A stretch of DNA of 64,000 bases from AG41 sp035943095 (GTDB taxonomy: Bacteria > Gemmatimonadota > Gemmatimonadetes > Gemmatimonadales > GWC2-71-9): assembly GCA_035943095.1 (NCBI GenBank), contig DASZCN010000101.1:1-64000 (forward strand), read 5' to 3'. Positions 51,615 to 59,491 of this stretch are shown piece by piece (the stretch's first letter is position 1; every line of letters starts with the position of its first letter). Below the pieces are notes generated by a model, which made no database searches, was not told the origin of the DNA, and was given only the letters and a program-made list of their open reading frames with translations. A program made the translations under genes and the position numbers.

Positions 51615-52105
51615 CGAAATACGGATTGGCAGTCGTCGCCGCGCTGGTCGCGCCGGTAACGCTCAGGGCCCAGGACATCGGCCTACCGCTGGGGACCAAG
51701 CCCCCGGCGGTCACGGTGCAGGATCTCGACGGCAATGCCGTCGATCTCGGTCGCTACGTCGGCAAGCAGCCGGTGTTGCTCGAGTTTTGGGCTACGTGGT
51801 GCCCGTTGTGCAAGGCGCTCGAGCCCGCGCTCAAGGCGGCGCACGCGCGTTATGGCGCGACCGTCCAGTTCGTGGCCGTCGGCGTAGGGGTGAACGAGTC
51901 GCCGGCCTCGATCAAGCGCCACCTCGCGGACCACCCGCTCCCGTTTCCGGTCCTGTTCGACGCGAGTGGCGCGGCGGTCCGAGCCTATCAAGCTCCTACG
52001 ACATCGTACATCGTCGTCCTGGACGGCACCGGGAAGGTGACCTACACCGGTGCCGGTACGGACCAGGACATTGTGGCGGTGCTACGCCACGTGGTCGGAA
52101 GCTAG
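51611..52105 (+). CDS. Exported thioredoxin-fold protein (TlpA/ResA-like)
   Basis: 164 aa from the GTG at 51611 (GTGA with the CcdA-like gene). Signal peptide (LAVVAALVAPVTLRA), then a thioredoxin fold: LLEFWATWCPLCKALEPAL with the WCPLC active site, and the cis-Pro region near APTTSYIVVL. Reduced by the CcdA-like protein, it probably passes electrons to periplasmic thiols, such as apocytochrome c or the convergent peroxiredoxin, whose end is only 5 bp away. Confidence 0.87.
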   Translation: MTKYGLAVVAALVAPVTLRAQDIGLPLGTKPPAVTVQDLDGNAVDLGRYVGKQPVLLEFWATWCPLCKALEPALKAAHARYGATVQFVAVGVGVNESPASIKRHLADHPLPFPVLFDASGAAVRAYQAPTTSYIVVLDGTGKVTYTGAGTDQDIVAVLRHVVGS

Positions 52106-52110
52106 CCGCC

Positions 52111-52692
52111 TTACTCTCCCTCCGCGGTCCGCGGCGTGATCTTATCGATCGCGGCCGAGAGATCCTTGTAGGACTGCGGGTCGATCTCCCGGAACGGCGC
52201 CATCTTGTAAGCGATTTTCCCGTCCGGTCCCACCACGAACAGGTTGCGCACATCCATGCTGTATTTCGGATTGTGGGCGCCGTACGTCTTGCCGACTGCG
52301 CCGCCCGAATCGCTCGCAAACAGGAACGGAAACTCGTCGTCATGAGACCATGCCGCGAGCGTATCCACCGGGTCCACACTGACGCCGATGAGTACCACGT
52401 TCCGCCCGTCGTGAAACAGCTGTGCGTACTGATCACGGTACGCATGCATTTGGATCGTTCAGCCCTTGGTTCGCGCCTTGTAGAAGAAGGCGAGGACGAC
52501 CGTCTTCCCCTTGAAATCGCTCAGGTGGATGGGGGCCTTGAGCACGCCGAACCGCGTGGCCCCGGGGAGCGTGAAGTCGGGCGCCACCGAGCCGACGGCC
52601 AGCTCGGGAGCCGCGGGCTGCTGCGCGCCGATCCGCGACGCGGCCAGGGCGAGCGCGAGCGGGATGGCGAGCGGTGCTGCTTGGCGAATCAT
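52111..52692 (-). CDS. PrxQ/BCP-like peroxiredoxin with in-frame TGA at the peroxidatic position (probable selenoprotein)
   Basis: 193 aa if TGA at 52459-52461 is read as selenocysteine (residue 78). The N-terminal part (from ATG 52692, good GAGGA ribosome site) has a signal peptide (PLAIPLALALAASRIGA) and VAPDFTLPG, then GKTVVLAFFYKARTKG-U-TIQM, where the family has PGC/KGC with the peroxidatic cysteine. The frame continues without another stop for 115 codons with family features (YRDQYAQLF, FPFLFASDSGGAVGKTYGA, NLFVVGPDGKI). No cysteine occurs anywhere else, so a chain without Sec would have no redox centre. A SECIS-like hairpin lies in the right place. A TGC-to-TGA nonsense mutation or sequencing error are the alternatives. 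Confidence 0.75.
52423..52461 (-). promoter_or_regulatory. UGA plus candidate bacterial SECIS hairpin
   Basis: On the minus strand the UGA is followed after 14 nt by a 7-bp perfect stem (TGCGTAC at 52444-52438 with GTACGCA at 52429-52423) closing an 8-nt loop, CGTGATCA. UGA-to-loop distance is 21 nt and a G is in the second loop position; published bSECIS rules ask for about 16-37 nt, a stem of at least four bp and a G in the first two loop positions. Confidence 0.6.
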
Positions 52693-52748
52693 GTCGAGTG
52701 TCCTCGGCAGAACGGGTCACCCAAGGTACGCATGACGGTGAAACAGCG

Positions 52749-53996
52749 TTAGGGTCGGGGCCTCCACGTTCCTTTTGCGACGGCGGGCACGAATCCGCCG
52801 AGGCCCTCCGGGGGAAAATCGAGCGTGCGACCTTGCTCCGCGCTCATGTACGCCGCCATCAGCAGCTTCACGACCTCGAGGCCATCGCCGAACGTGAGCT
52901 GCGGCGGTTCGCGTCCCTGAAACGCGCGCACGAAGTGCCGGTCCTCCGCCTCGTAGCCGTATACGGCGGGCTCACCCGCGACCACGGGCATCAGCCCGAT
53001 CTCGGCGTTTTGCTTCTCGACCAAGTCCTCACCCGCCTGACCCTTGACCTGCCGGCTGAAGAACAGCTTGAGCGGGCTCTCGAGGGAGTTCCACGCCATC
53101 GAGTATTCTGGGCCGAGTAGCTCGGCCGACAGGCGGAGGCCGGCCCCGACGAAGCTCCAGGATGTGGTCGCCTCGCCGATCACCGTGGCGCCGTCATCGG
53201 TCTCGAACTCGACGGTGAGGCTCGCGAAGTCCTCGGCAGGATGCTTGGCGTAGTCGACCTCCCGGCCCATCGCCTGCCGCAGGCGCTCGGTGTATTCCGG
53301 TCGCGTCCACTTGAGGCTCGCGATGTGCCCGGTCACCCGCATGGGTCGGACGGAAGAGAGGGGCGCGCCGGGTTGAGTCAGCAGGTGACGCACGACGAGG
53401 CCCGAGTGGCACATCATGTCGTTGAGCACGCCGCCACCCTGCAGCTCGCCCCGCCAGAACCACGGCATGTGGGGCCCACTGTGCTCTTCGGCGGCGCGGG
53501 CGAGGTAGGGACGGCCGGTGAGCGCGGCGCCGCGGGCCCAGATGATCGCGCGTCCCTGGGTCACGGCGGGCGCGAACACCTGGTTCTCGAGGTAGCCGTG
53601 TGTGACGCCCGCCTGTTTCGCCAGCTCGATCACCCGCGTCGCCTCGGCGACATTGCGTGCGAGCGGCTTCTCGCAGGCGATCCCGGTGAGCTCGGCTTTG
53701 CCGCGCGTGACCGTGTCCGCGATCTCCTCCATGTTGGCGACCCGCGTATCGTTCCGGCCACACAGCCATAGCGCATCGATCGCTGGGTCCGCGATCATCT
53801 CGGCGATGGAGCGGAACGGCCTCGCTTCGCCCAGGTCGAGCCGGCGGGCGAGGGCGGCCGTTTCGACGGCGCGCTTCGTGGTCGGGCTCCACACGCCGAG
53901 CACATCGGCGTCGCGCACGGTCTGGAATGCCTGCAAATGAAACCGCGCGTTGAATCCGCTCCCGACGAAACCCACGCCAAGGCGCTTATTCGTCAT
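52749..53996 (-). CDS. Gfo/Idh/MocA-family oxidoreductase
   Basis: 415 aa, no signal peptide. Rossmann start GVGFVGSGFNARFHLQAF, substrate/NAD motif CEKPLARNVAEA (the E-K-P signature), and the catalytic-domain stretch GGGVLNDMMCHSG. Paralogous in family to the Tat-exported enzyme at 49.6 kb but cytoplasmic. Six bases from the subunit 3-like gene, which suggests joint work on a 3-keto-sugar or its reduced product. Confidence 0.87.
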   Translation of the reverse strand: MTNKRLGVGFVGSGFNARFHLQAFQTVRDADVLGVWSPTTKRAVETAALARRLDLGEARPFRSIAEMIADPAIDALWLCGRNDTRVANMEEIADTVTRGKAELTGIACEKPLARNVAEATRVIELAKQAGVTHGYLENQVFAPAVTQGRAIIWARGAALTGRPYLARAAEEHSGPHMPWFWRGELQGGGVLNDMMCHSGLVVRHLLTQPGAPLSSVRPMRVTGHIASLKWTRPEYTERLRQAMGREVDYAKHPAEDFASLTVEFETDDGATVIGEATTSWSFVGAGLRLSAELLGPEYSMAWNSLESPLKLFFSRQVKGQAGEDLVEKQNAEIGLMPVVAGEPAVYGYEAEDRHFVRAFQGREPPQLTFGDGLEVVKLLMAAYMSAEQGRTLDFPPEGLGGFVPAVAKGTWRPRP

Positions 53997-54002
53997 GCCT
54001 CG

Positions 54003-54602
54003 TCAATCCTCGTACCGCACACCCAGCTTGGCGAGCGCGTCCGGCGGGCAGCCCTTCCACTCGGGAACGAACGTGTTGCCGATGTAACGCAGGTCGTGCA
54101 CGCCGAGGCGACTGGAGAAGAACCCCGAGGCGGTGAGATCACGGAACCTGTTGAAGAACGCCACGCCGGAGGCGTGCTGCGGCTTGGCCTTGCGCGGCCA
54201 TGCGATGTCATCCAGCACCGCGGCGCGCTCCGCCTCGCCGCAGGTGACGAAGGTCTTGCCGTACCGATCGTCGCATTCATGGTCGAGCCAGGCCAGGCCG
54301 CCGCGCACGGGGACCTCGAGGTCGGGATCGTCGCCCAGCATGAAATCCATGAATTCGGGCACGCCCGCCTCCGTGGCGCTCCCGGAGCGCTCGTCTTTGG
54401 GAATGATCAGGTCCACCAGAACACGCACCGTCTCCCATTCGTGCGGCGTGAACTGCTTCGGCTCATATGGCGCGCCGCGAGCGAGCGCCTCGCGCGCTCG
54501 CGCCGAAGCTTCGCGCGCCGATTCGGGCGACCACCGAAGCGCTAGGGCGAGCGGGGCGGCTGCGAGCAGTCCGATGACTTCGCGCCGCTTCATGTCTCTC
54601 AT
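54003..54602 (-). CDS. Gluconate 2-dehydrogenase subunit 3-like protein
   Basis: 199 aa from ATG 54602 (or 54593). Tat-like start MKRREVIGLLAAAPLALAL, then the subunit 3 fold with FTPHEWETVRVLVDLIIPKD, AGVPEFMDFML and a final KLGVRYED. Small (gamma) subunits of membrane GMC dehydrogenases carry this fold and the Tat signal that exports the complex with the flavin subunit. The large subunit gene lies upstream, separated by a 226-bp repeat-filled gap. Confidence 0.87.
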   Translation of the reverse strand: MRDMKRREVIGLLAAAPLALALRWSPESAREASARAREALARGAPYEPKQFTPHEWETVRVLVDLIIPKDERSGSATEAGVPEFMDFMLGDDPDLEVPVRGGLAWLDHECDDRYGKTFVTCGEAERAAVLDDIAWPRKAKPQHASGVAFFNRFRDLTASGFFSSRLGVHDLRYIGNTFVPEWKGCPPDALAKLGVRYED

Positions 54603-54828
54603 GACATCCCGTCCTCGGTGCGGGAACCGGTAGCCCCTCCGGCTCGGGGTCCCTGACTTCCCCCCGCCGCCGCACCCCGGACCTTCGCCTTCGGGGCTAC
54701 CGGTTCCCGCACATGACGAGGCCGGAGCGGCGCCGAGTGGCGGTCCCGCAGGCGAAGACGCCTGGGGTGGAGGGCGGCGGTGTCAGGCGTCCCGAGCCGG
54801 AGGGACTGCCACTCGGCGCGCCATGTTC
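54603..54828. repeat. Paired long hairpins (BIME-like) between subunit 3 and GMC genes
   Basis: First hairpin: a perfect 20-bp inverted repeat at 54618-54637 and 54693-54712 around a 55-bp GC-rich loop. Second: 18-bp arms at 54730-54747 and 54802-54819 with one mismatch, plus an inner 8-bp stem (54757-54764 with 54784-54791). The inside of the second is recognisably the reverse complement of the inside of the first, so the two hairpins are inverted copies of one element. No ORF of interest in the gap. It lies within the dehydrogenase transcript. Confidence 0.85.
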
Positions 54829-56517
54829 TCACAGAGCCCGGTTCCTCATTTGATCGGCGATGTGCTCGCTCGTCCGCATGGCCAATGCGAGAATGGTCCA
54901 TGTCGGATTCTTGTCCGCCTGCGACACGAACGGTCCTCCATCGGCGACGAACAGGTTCTTGCAATCGTGCGCCTGGCACCAGCGGTTGACCACCGAAGTC
55001 TTGGGATCATCGCCCATGCGCACCCCACCGAGCTCGTGGATGATCGTGCCGCCGGCCGCGATGCCATAGCCCTGCTCGCGCGTCGGCATCGGGGCGAACA
55101 CCTCGCCGCCCATTTCGGCGATGAGCGCCCGAAACGTCTCCTGCATGTGCTTCACCTGCCCGTGCTCGTGGTCGGACCATTTCCAGTGGAATCGGAGCAC
55201 CGGGATGCCCCAGCGGTCCACTACCGTGGGGTCGAGCTCACAATAGGTGTCGTCGTTGGGAATCATCTCGCCGCGGCCCGAAAACCCGATGCTCGCGCCA
55301 TAGTAGCGGCGGTAATCGTCCTTGAGCTGCTTGCCGTAGCCTCCCCCGGACGGGTAACGGTGGATGCCGCCCAGGAATCCGTAGGACGGCAGGTTTGAGC
55401 CGCCCCAGACCTCGATGTGGTAGCCGCGCGGGAAGTCGAGTTTCGCGTTGTCGAGCCACCACGGCATGTACAAATGCATGCCGCCCACGCCGTCGTGGTT
55501 GTGGGGGACGTGGTCCATCATCTTTGGGATGAACCCGGAGACATCCGTTCCCGTGGTGTCCGTGATGTAGCGTCCGACCACGCCACTCGAGTTGGCGAGG
55601 CCGTTCGGAAACAGCGTGGTCTTCGAGTTGAGCAACAGGCGTGCCGATTCGCAGGCGCTCGCGGCCAGGACCACGACCCGGGCCCGCACGCGGGAGTCGG
55701 CCCCGGTGGCCTTGTCGATATACGCCACGCCCGTCGCCCGGCCGTTGGAATCGACGGTCACCTCGCGCGCCATCGCGTTGGTCATCAGCGTGAGCTTCCC
55801 CGTCGCCAGCGCCGGCGCGATCAGCACATTCGTGGACGTGAAGTTCGCGTTGACGCGGCAGCCGCGGTTGCACTGGCCGCAATAGTGGCACGCGGCCCGC
55901 CCGTTCACGGGTCGCGTGAGGATGGAGAGGCGCGCGGGAATGCAGGTGACGTGCAGCTTGTCGGCCGCCTGCTTCACGAGCAGCTCGTGGCAGCGAGGGC
56001 GGGGGGGCGGCAGAAAAAGGCCGTTCGGTTCGTTCGGCAGGCTCTCCTTGCTGCCGAACACTCCGATCAGCCGGTCGACCTCGTCGTAATAGGGGGCGAC
56101 GTCGTCGTAGGCGATCGGCCAATCGTCGCCCAGCCCGTCCCGGCTCCTGCGCTTGAAGTCGTAGGGTCCGAACCGGAGCGAGATGCGGCCCCAGTGGTTG
56201 GTTCGGCCGCCAACCATGCGCGCCCGCCACCAGCTGAATTCCGTGCCGTGCGCGCGCGTGTACGGCTCGCCCGCGATCTCCCATCCGCCGATGCAGGCGT
56301 CGAATTCGCCGAACGGCCGATCGCGCGTGGACGCGCCGCGCCGCGGCGATTCGTACGGCCACTCGAGCATCGCCGAATCCTTGGCGTTGTCCCAGGGCTG
56401 GCCGGCCTCCAGCACGACGACGTCGGCCCCCGCCTTGGTGAGCATGTACGCCGCCATGCCGCCGCCGGCACCGGACCCGACGATACAGACGTCATACGTC
56501 TTGGGAGATGGGCGCAT
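54829..56517 (-). CDS. GMC-family FAD-dependent sugar dehydrogenase (gluconate 2-dehydrogenase large subunit-like)
   Basis: 562 aa from the ATG at 56517. FAD-binding VCIVGSGAGGGMAAYML, EAGQPWDN, GGRTNHWGR and the C-terminal GMC-type PTWTILALAMRTSEHIAD (active-site His/Asn region before it in GTIIHELGGVRMGDD). A Cys cluster CHYCGQCNRGC near residue 210 fits an Fe-S ligand set, as found in membrane FAD sugar dehydrogenases. With subunit 3 it probably oxidises a sugar ring position, such as C3 of glycosides, passing electrons to a cytochrome. Confidence 0.88.
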   Translation of the reverse strand: MRPSPKTYDVCIVGSGAGGGMAAYMLTKAGADVVVLEAGQPWDNAKDSAMLEWPYESPRRGASTRDRPFGEFDACIGGWEIAGEPYTRAHGTEFSWWRARMVGGRTNHWGRISLRFGPYDFKRRSRDGLGDDWPIAYDDVAPYYDEVDRLIGVFGSKESLPNEPNGLFLPPPRPRCHELLVKQAADKLHVTCIPARLSILTRPVNGRAACHYCGQCNRGCRVNANFTSTNVLIAPALATGKLTLMTNAMAREVTVDSNGRATGVAYIDKATGADSRVRARVVVLAASACESARLLLNSKTTLFPNGLANSSGVVGRYITDTTGTDVSGFIPKMMDHVPHNHDGVGGMHLYMPWWLDNAKLDFPRGYHIEVWGGSNLPSYGFLGGIHRYPSGGGYGKQLKDDYRRYYGASIGFSGRGEMIPNDDTYCELDPTVVDRWGIPVLRFHWKWSDHEHGQVKHMQETFRALIAEMGGEVFAPMPTREQGYGIAAGGTIIHELGGVRMGDDPKTSVVNRWCQAHDCKNLFVADGGPFVSQADKNPTWTILALAMRTSEHIADQMRNRAL

Positions 56518-56568
56518 GCGCCGGCAAACATCGGCCGAGCGGAGGGAGTCCGCCAGGTTCGGCGGGCG

Positions 56569-56596
56569 TTGACAGCACATTCGCCTGCTGTATGTT
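56569..56596 (+). promoter_or_regulatory. Promoter of argG-argH
   Basis: Perfect -35 TTGACA (56569-56574) and -10 TATGTT (56591-56596) with a 16-bp spacer, in the 117-bp gap between the divergent GMC and argG starts. Confidence 0.55.
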
Positions 56597-56617
56597 TATG
56601 CAACCAAGTGCATAAAC
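56594..56617. promoter_or_regulatory. Candidate ARG box overlapping the argG promoter
   Basis: GTTTATGCA and TGCATAAAC form a perfect 9-bp inverted repeat with a 6-bp spacer. It overlaps the -10 box. The left side also reads TGTATGTTTATGCA (56589-56602), close to the TGAATn4ATTCA pattern of ARG boxes. An ArgR gene is in the window. Repression of argGH by ArgR is a reasonable inference. Confidence 0.5.
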
Positions 56618-56634
56618 CTACGGAGGGGTGCGAC

Positions 56635-57867
56635 ATGGGGCCGTTGGTGGTTCTCGCCTATTCGGGTGGACTCGACACCTCGGCGATCGTGCCCTGGCTC
56701 CGCGAGCAGTATGGTGCCCGGGTCCTGTGTTTCGCCGCCGATGTTGGGCAGGGGACGGGAGAGCTGGGCGGTCTGGTCGACAAGGCCAGACGATCGGGGG
56801 CCGTCGACTGCGTGATCGAGGACCTGCGCGAAGAATTCGTGCGCGACTTCGTGTTCCCCACGCTCCGCGCCGGCGCCGTCTACGCCCGCACGTATCTCCT
56901 CGGTACGGCTATGGCCCGTCCCGTGATGGCGTCACGCCAGGTGGCCCTCGCACAGCAAGCGGGCGCACAGGCGGTGGCCCACGGTTGCACCGGCAAGGGC
57001 AACGATCAAGTCCGATTCGAGCTCACCTACGCCGCGCTGGCGCCGGAGCTCCAGATCATCGCGCCCTGGCGCGAGTGGCAATTCAAGGGGCGCGAGGACT
57101 TGATCGCGTACGTCAAGGCCAAAGGCGTACCGGTCCAGGCGACCGTCGACAAGCCGTACTCCACTGACCGCAACTTGTGGCATTGCTCGCACGAAGGCGG
57201 CATCCTCGAAGACCCGGCGCGCGAACCCCCCGAGCACATCTTCGTCATGACCAATGATCCCCTCGAAGCTCCGGACCTCCCGGTGATAGTGGAGGTCGGG
57301 TTTGAGGAGGGGACGCCCGTTAGCATCAACGGCGCCCCCATGGGACCGGTCGAGCTACTGGAGGCGTTGAACGAGATCGCGGGCGAGCACGGTGTGGGCC
57401 GCGCGGACGTGGTCGAGGACCGACTCGTCGGAATGAAGTCGCGCGGCGTGTACGAGACGCCGGGGGGCACCTTGCTCCACGCGGCGCATCGCGAGCTCGA
57501 GCAGCTCGTGCTTGACCGGCGCACGTTACGCCTCAAGGACGAGCTCGCGCTGCGTTACGCGGACCTCGTGTACGACGGGCGGTGGTGGTCCCCCGAGCGC
57601 GAGGCGCTGGACGCGGCGGTCGCGAGCACGCAAAAGCGCGTGACCGGCGCCGTGCGCCTCAAGCTCTTCAAGGGCGGCCTCACCGTTGCGGGACGCGAGA
57701 GTCCGCACGCCCTGTATCAGCCATCGTACGCGACCTTCGGGAAAGACAACGTCTACAATCAGCGGGACGCGGAAGGATTCATCCACCTGTACGGGCTGTC
57801 GATCAAGATCGCGGCCGGACTCGAGGCCGCGCGCGGACAACCCGAAGTCAGCACGGTGGCGGACTGA
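56635..57867 (+). CDS. argG: Argininosuccinate synthase
   Basis: 410 aa. Start ATG at 56635 with GGAGGGG shortly upstream. ATP pyrophosphatase motif AYSGGLDTSAIVPWL at residues 8-22, citrulline/aspartate sites HGCTGKGNDQVRFE and YSTDRNLWHCSHEGG, and the TPGGTLLHAAHRELEQLVLD end. Makes argininosuccinate from citrulline, aspartate and ATP. TGATG joins it to argH. Confidence 0.96.
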   Translation: MGPLVVLAYSGGLDTSAIVPWLREQYGARVLCFAADVGQGTGELGGLVDKARRSGAVDCVIEDLREEFVRDFVFPTLRAGAVYARTYLLGTAMARPVMASRQVALAQQAGAQAVAHGCTGKGNDQVRFELTYAALAPELQIIAPWREWQFKGREDLIAYVKAKGVPVQATVDKPYSTDRNLWHCSHEGGILEDPAREPPEHIFVMTNDPLEAPDLPVIVEVGFEEGTPVSINGAPMGPVELLEALNEIAGEHGVGRADVVEDRLVGMKSRGVYETPGGTLLHAAHRELEQLVLDRRTLRLKDELALRYADLVYDGRWWSPEREALDAAVASTQKRVTGAVRLKLFKGGLTVAGRESPHALYQPSYATFGKDNVYNQRDAEGFIHLYGLSIKIAAGLEAARGQPEVSTVAD

Positions 57868-59312
57868 TGCCGCGCCCACCTGCGGACACGCCCCCGCCGC
57901 CAGCCCCGCCCGCCGCGCCAGCATCGCACCAGATGTGGGGCGGCCGGTTCACCCTGGGTCCGAGCGAGGCGCTCCACGCCCTGAACCGGAGTTTGCCGGT
58001 CGACCACCGGCTGTGGCCTCAGGACGTAGCCGCGAGCAAGGCGTGGGTGCACGCCCTCGGCCGCGTCGGCGTGCTGACGCCCGCGGAGGAGACGCAGCTC
58101 TTGGATGGGCTCGATCGGGTGGCTGAGCGGCTCGCCGACGGCGCGGCCGTGGGCGCTCCTGACGAAGACGTGCACACGCTCGTCGAGCGCCTGTTGTACG
58201 CCGACGTGGGAGCCGCCGCGGGGAAGTTGCACACCGGCCGATCGCGCAACGATCAGGTCGCCACCGACCTTCGGATGTGGACCCTCGACGCGATCGATCA
58301 GCTCGACCGGGACTTGGCCACGCTCGGGCGGGCCCTCATCGCGCGCGCCGAAGGCGGCGTGGAGCTCCTCCTGCCGGGATATACGCACGGACAGCGCGCC
58401 CAGCCCGTACGTTGGGCGTACGTTCTGCTCGCGCATGTATGGCCGCTCGTGCGGGACCGCCAGCGGCTCGCGGACGCGCGGCGTCGCGTCGCTGAGCTGC
58501 CGCTCGGGTCCGGGGCGCTCGCGGGATCGGGGTTTGCCGTCGACCGGGTGCTCCTCAAGGAAGCGCTCGGGTTTCGCTCGGTCTCCGCGAACGCCCTGGA
58601 CTCAACCGGTGACCGCGATTTCGTCGCCGAAGTGGCGTTCGCGCTGGCGCTGGTGGGCACGCATCTGTCGCGGCTCGCGGCGGAGCTCGTGCTCTACACC
58701 AGCGCGGAGTTCGGCTTCGTGCGCCTCGCGGATGACTTCAGTACCGGCTCGAGCCTCCTGCCTCAGAAACGCAATCCCGACGTCTTCGAGCTCGCGCGCG
58801 CCAAGTCAGGACGGTTGCTGGGCGATCTGGTCGCGCTCTTGACGACCCTGAAGGGCCTCCCGGCGGGTTACAGCAAGGATCTCCAGGAGGACAAGGCGCT
58901 CCTGTTTGACGCCTTCGACACGCTCGCCCTCGTGCTCCCTGCAGTCACGGGCGCCATCGCCACGATGACCGCCGATGAGAGCCGGATGCGCGGTGCCCTC
59001 GACGCTGCCCTGCGCGCCACCGACCTCGCCGACTTCCTGGTGGAGACGGGCGTGCCATTTCGTGAGAGTCACGGGTTGGTCGGGAAACTGGTGCGCGAGG
59101 CGGAGCGTTCCGGAGTGCCGCTCGACCGCGTGCCGCATGCCCTGGCGGCCGGGATCCACCCGGCGCTCGGCGCGGCACTGGCCCAGCTTGGAACGTGGGA
59201 GGATTCGGTGGAGAGTCGTGCCACCCCGGGGGGCGCGTCCCGGAGCTCCGTGGCGGAGCAAATCAGTGTGCTTCGGGCTGGGTTCGCCGAGGGCGGGGGT
59301 GGAGGGACTTAA
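57867..59312 (+). CDS. argH: Argininosuccinate lyase
   Basis: 481 aa from the ATG at 57867. Fumarase/aspartase superfamily: HQMWGGRFTLGPSEALHAL, HTGRSRNDQVATDLRMW, PGYTHGQRAQPV, and the catalytic signature GSSLLPQKRNPD with the mobile serine loop. N-terminal 20 residues are a Pro/Ala-rich extension. Releases arginine and fumarate, the last step of arginine synthesis. Confidence 0.96.
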   Translation: MPRPPADTPPPPAPPAAPASHQMWGGRFTLGPSEALHALNRSLPVDHRLWPQDVAASKAWVHALGRVGVLTPAEETQLLDGLDRVAERLADGAAVGAPDEDVHTLVERLLYADVGAAAGKLHTGRSRNDQVATDLRMWTLDAIDQLDRDLATLGRALIARAEGGVELLLPGYTHGQRAQPVRWAYVLLAHVWPLVRDRQRLADARRRVAELPLGSGALAGSGFAVDRVLLKEALGFRSVSANALDSTGDRDFVAEVAFALALVGTHLSRLAAELVLYTSAEFGFVRLADDFSTGSSLLPQKRNPDVFELARAKSGRLLGDLVALLTTLKGLPAGYSKDLQEDKALLFDAFDTLALVLPAVTGAIATMTADESRMRGALDAALRATDLADFLVETGVPFRESHGLVGKLVREAERSGVPLDRVPHALAAGIHPALGAALAQLGTWEDSVESRATPGGASRSSVAEQISVLRAGFAEGGGGGT

Positions 59313-59363
59313 CCCAAGCTCTTGCCGGGCCTTAGCCTGTTGTGTAGCATACGTGGCTGGCTA

Positions 59364-59460
59364 GAGGTCGGTGAGGTGGTGGAGATCGTGGAGGACGGAG
59401 GAGGCTGTGAAGTTGCCTCCACCAACCTCCTGAACCTCCCGAACCTCCTCCAACCTCCTC
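59364..59460. repeat. Imperfect inverted repeat of AACCTCC nonamers after argH
   Basis: About four tandem nine-base copies of AACCTCC-type units on the right (59416-59460) face a looser GAGG-rich copy on the left (59364-59404), with flanking ACGTGGC/GCCACGT sequence extending the arms to about 59350-59475. It fills the gap before the HNH gene; a transcript hairpin or terminator-like role is possible but no T-run follows. Confidence 0.65.
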
Positions 59461-59491
59461 GTGCTGGCCACGTTTGCCACTGGGGAGTCCC

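Noticed and set aside
52111..52449. Reading the peroxiredoxin as two separate genes
   Set aside because: Second part lacks a ribosome site and a redox residue, and both parts together make one family protein in one frame.
59474..59491. Upstream TTG start of the HNH gene
   Set aside because: The later TTG at 59492 matches the family N terminus and has a better ribosome site.
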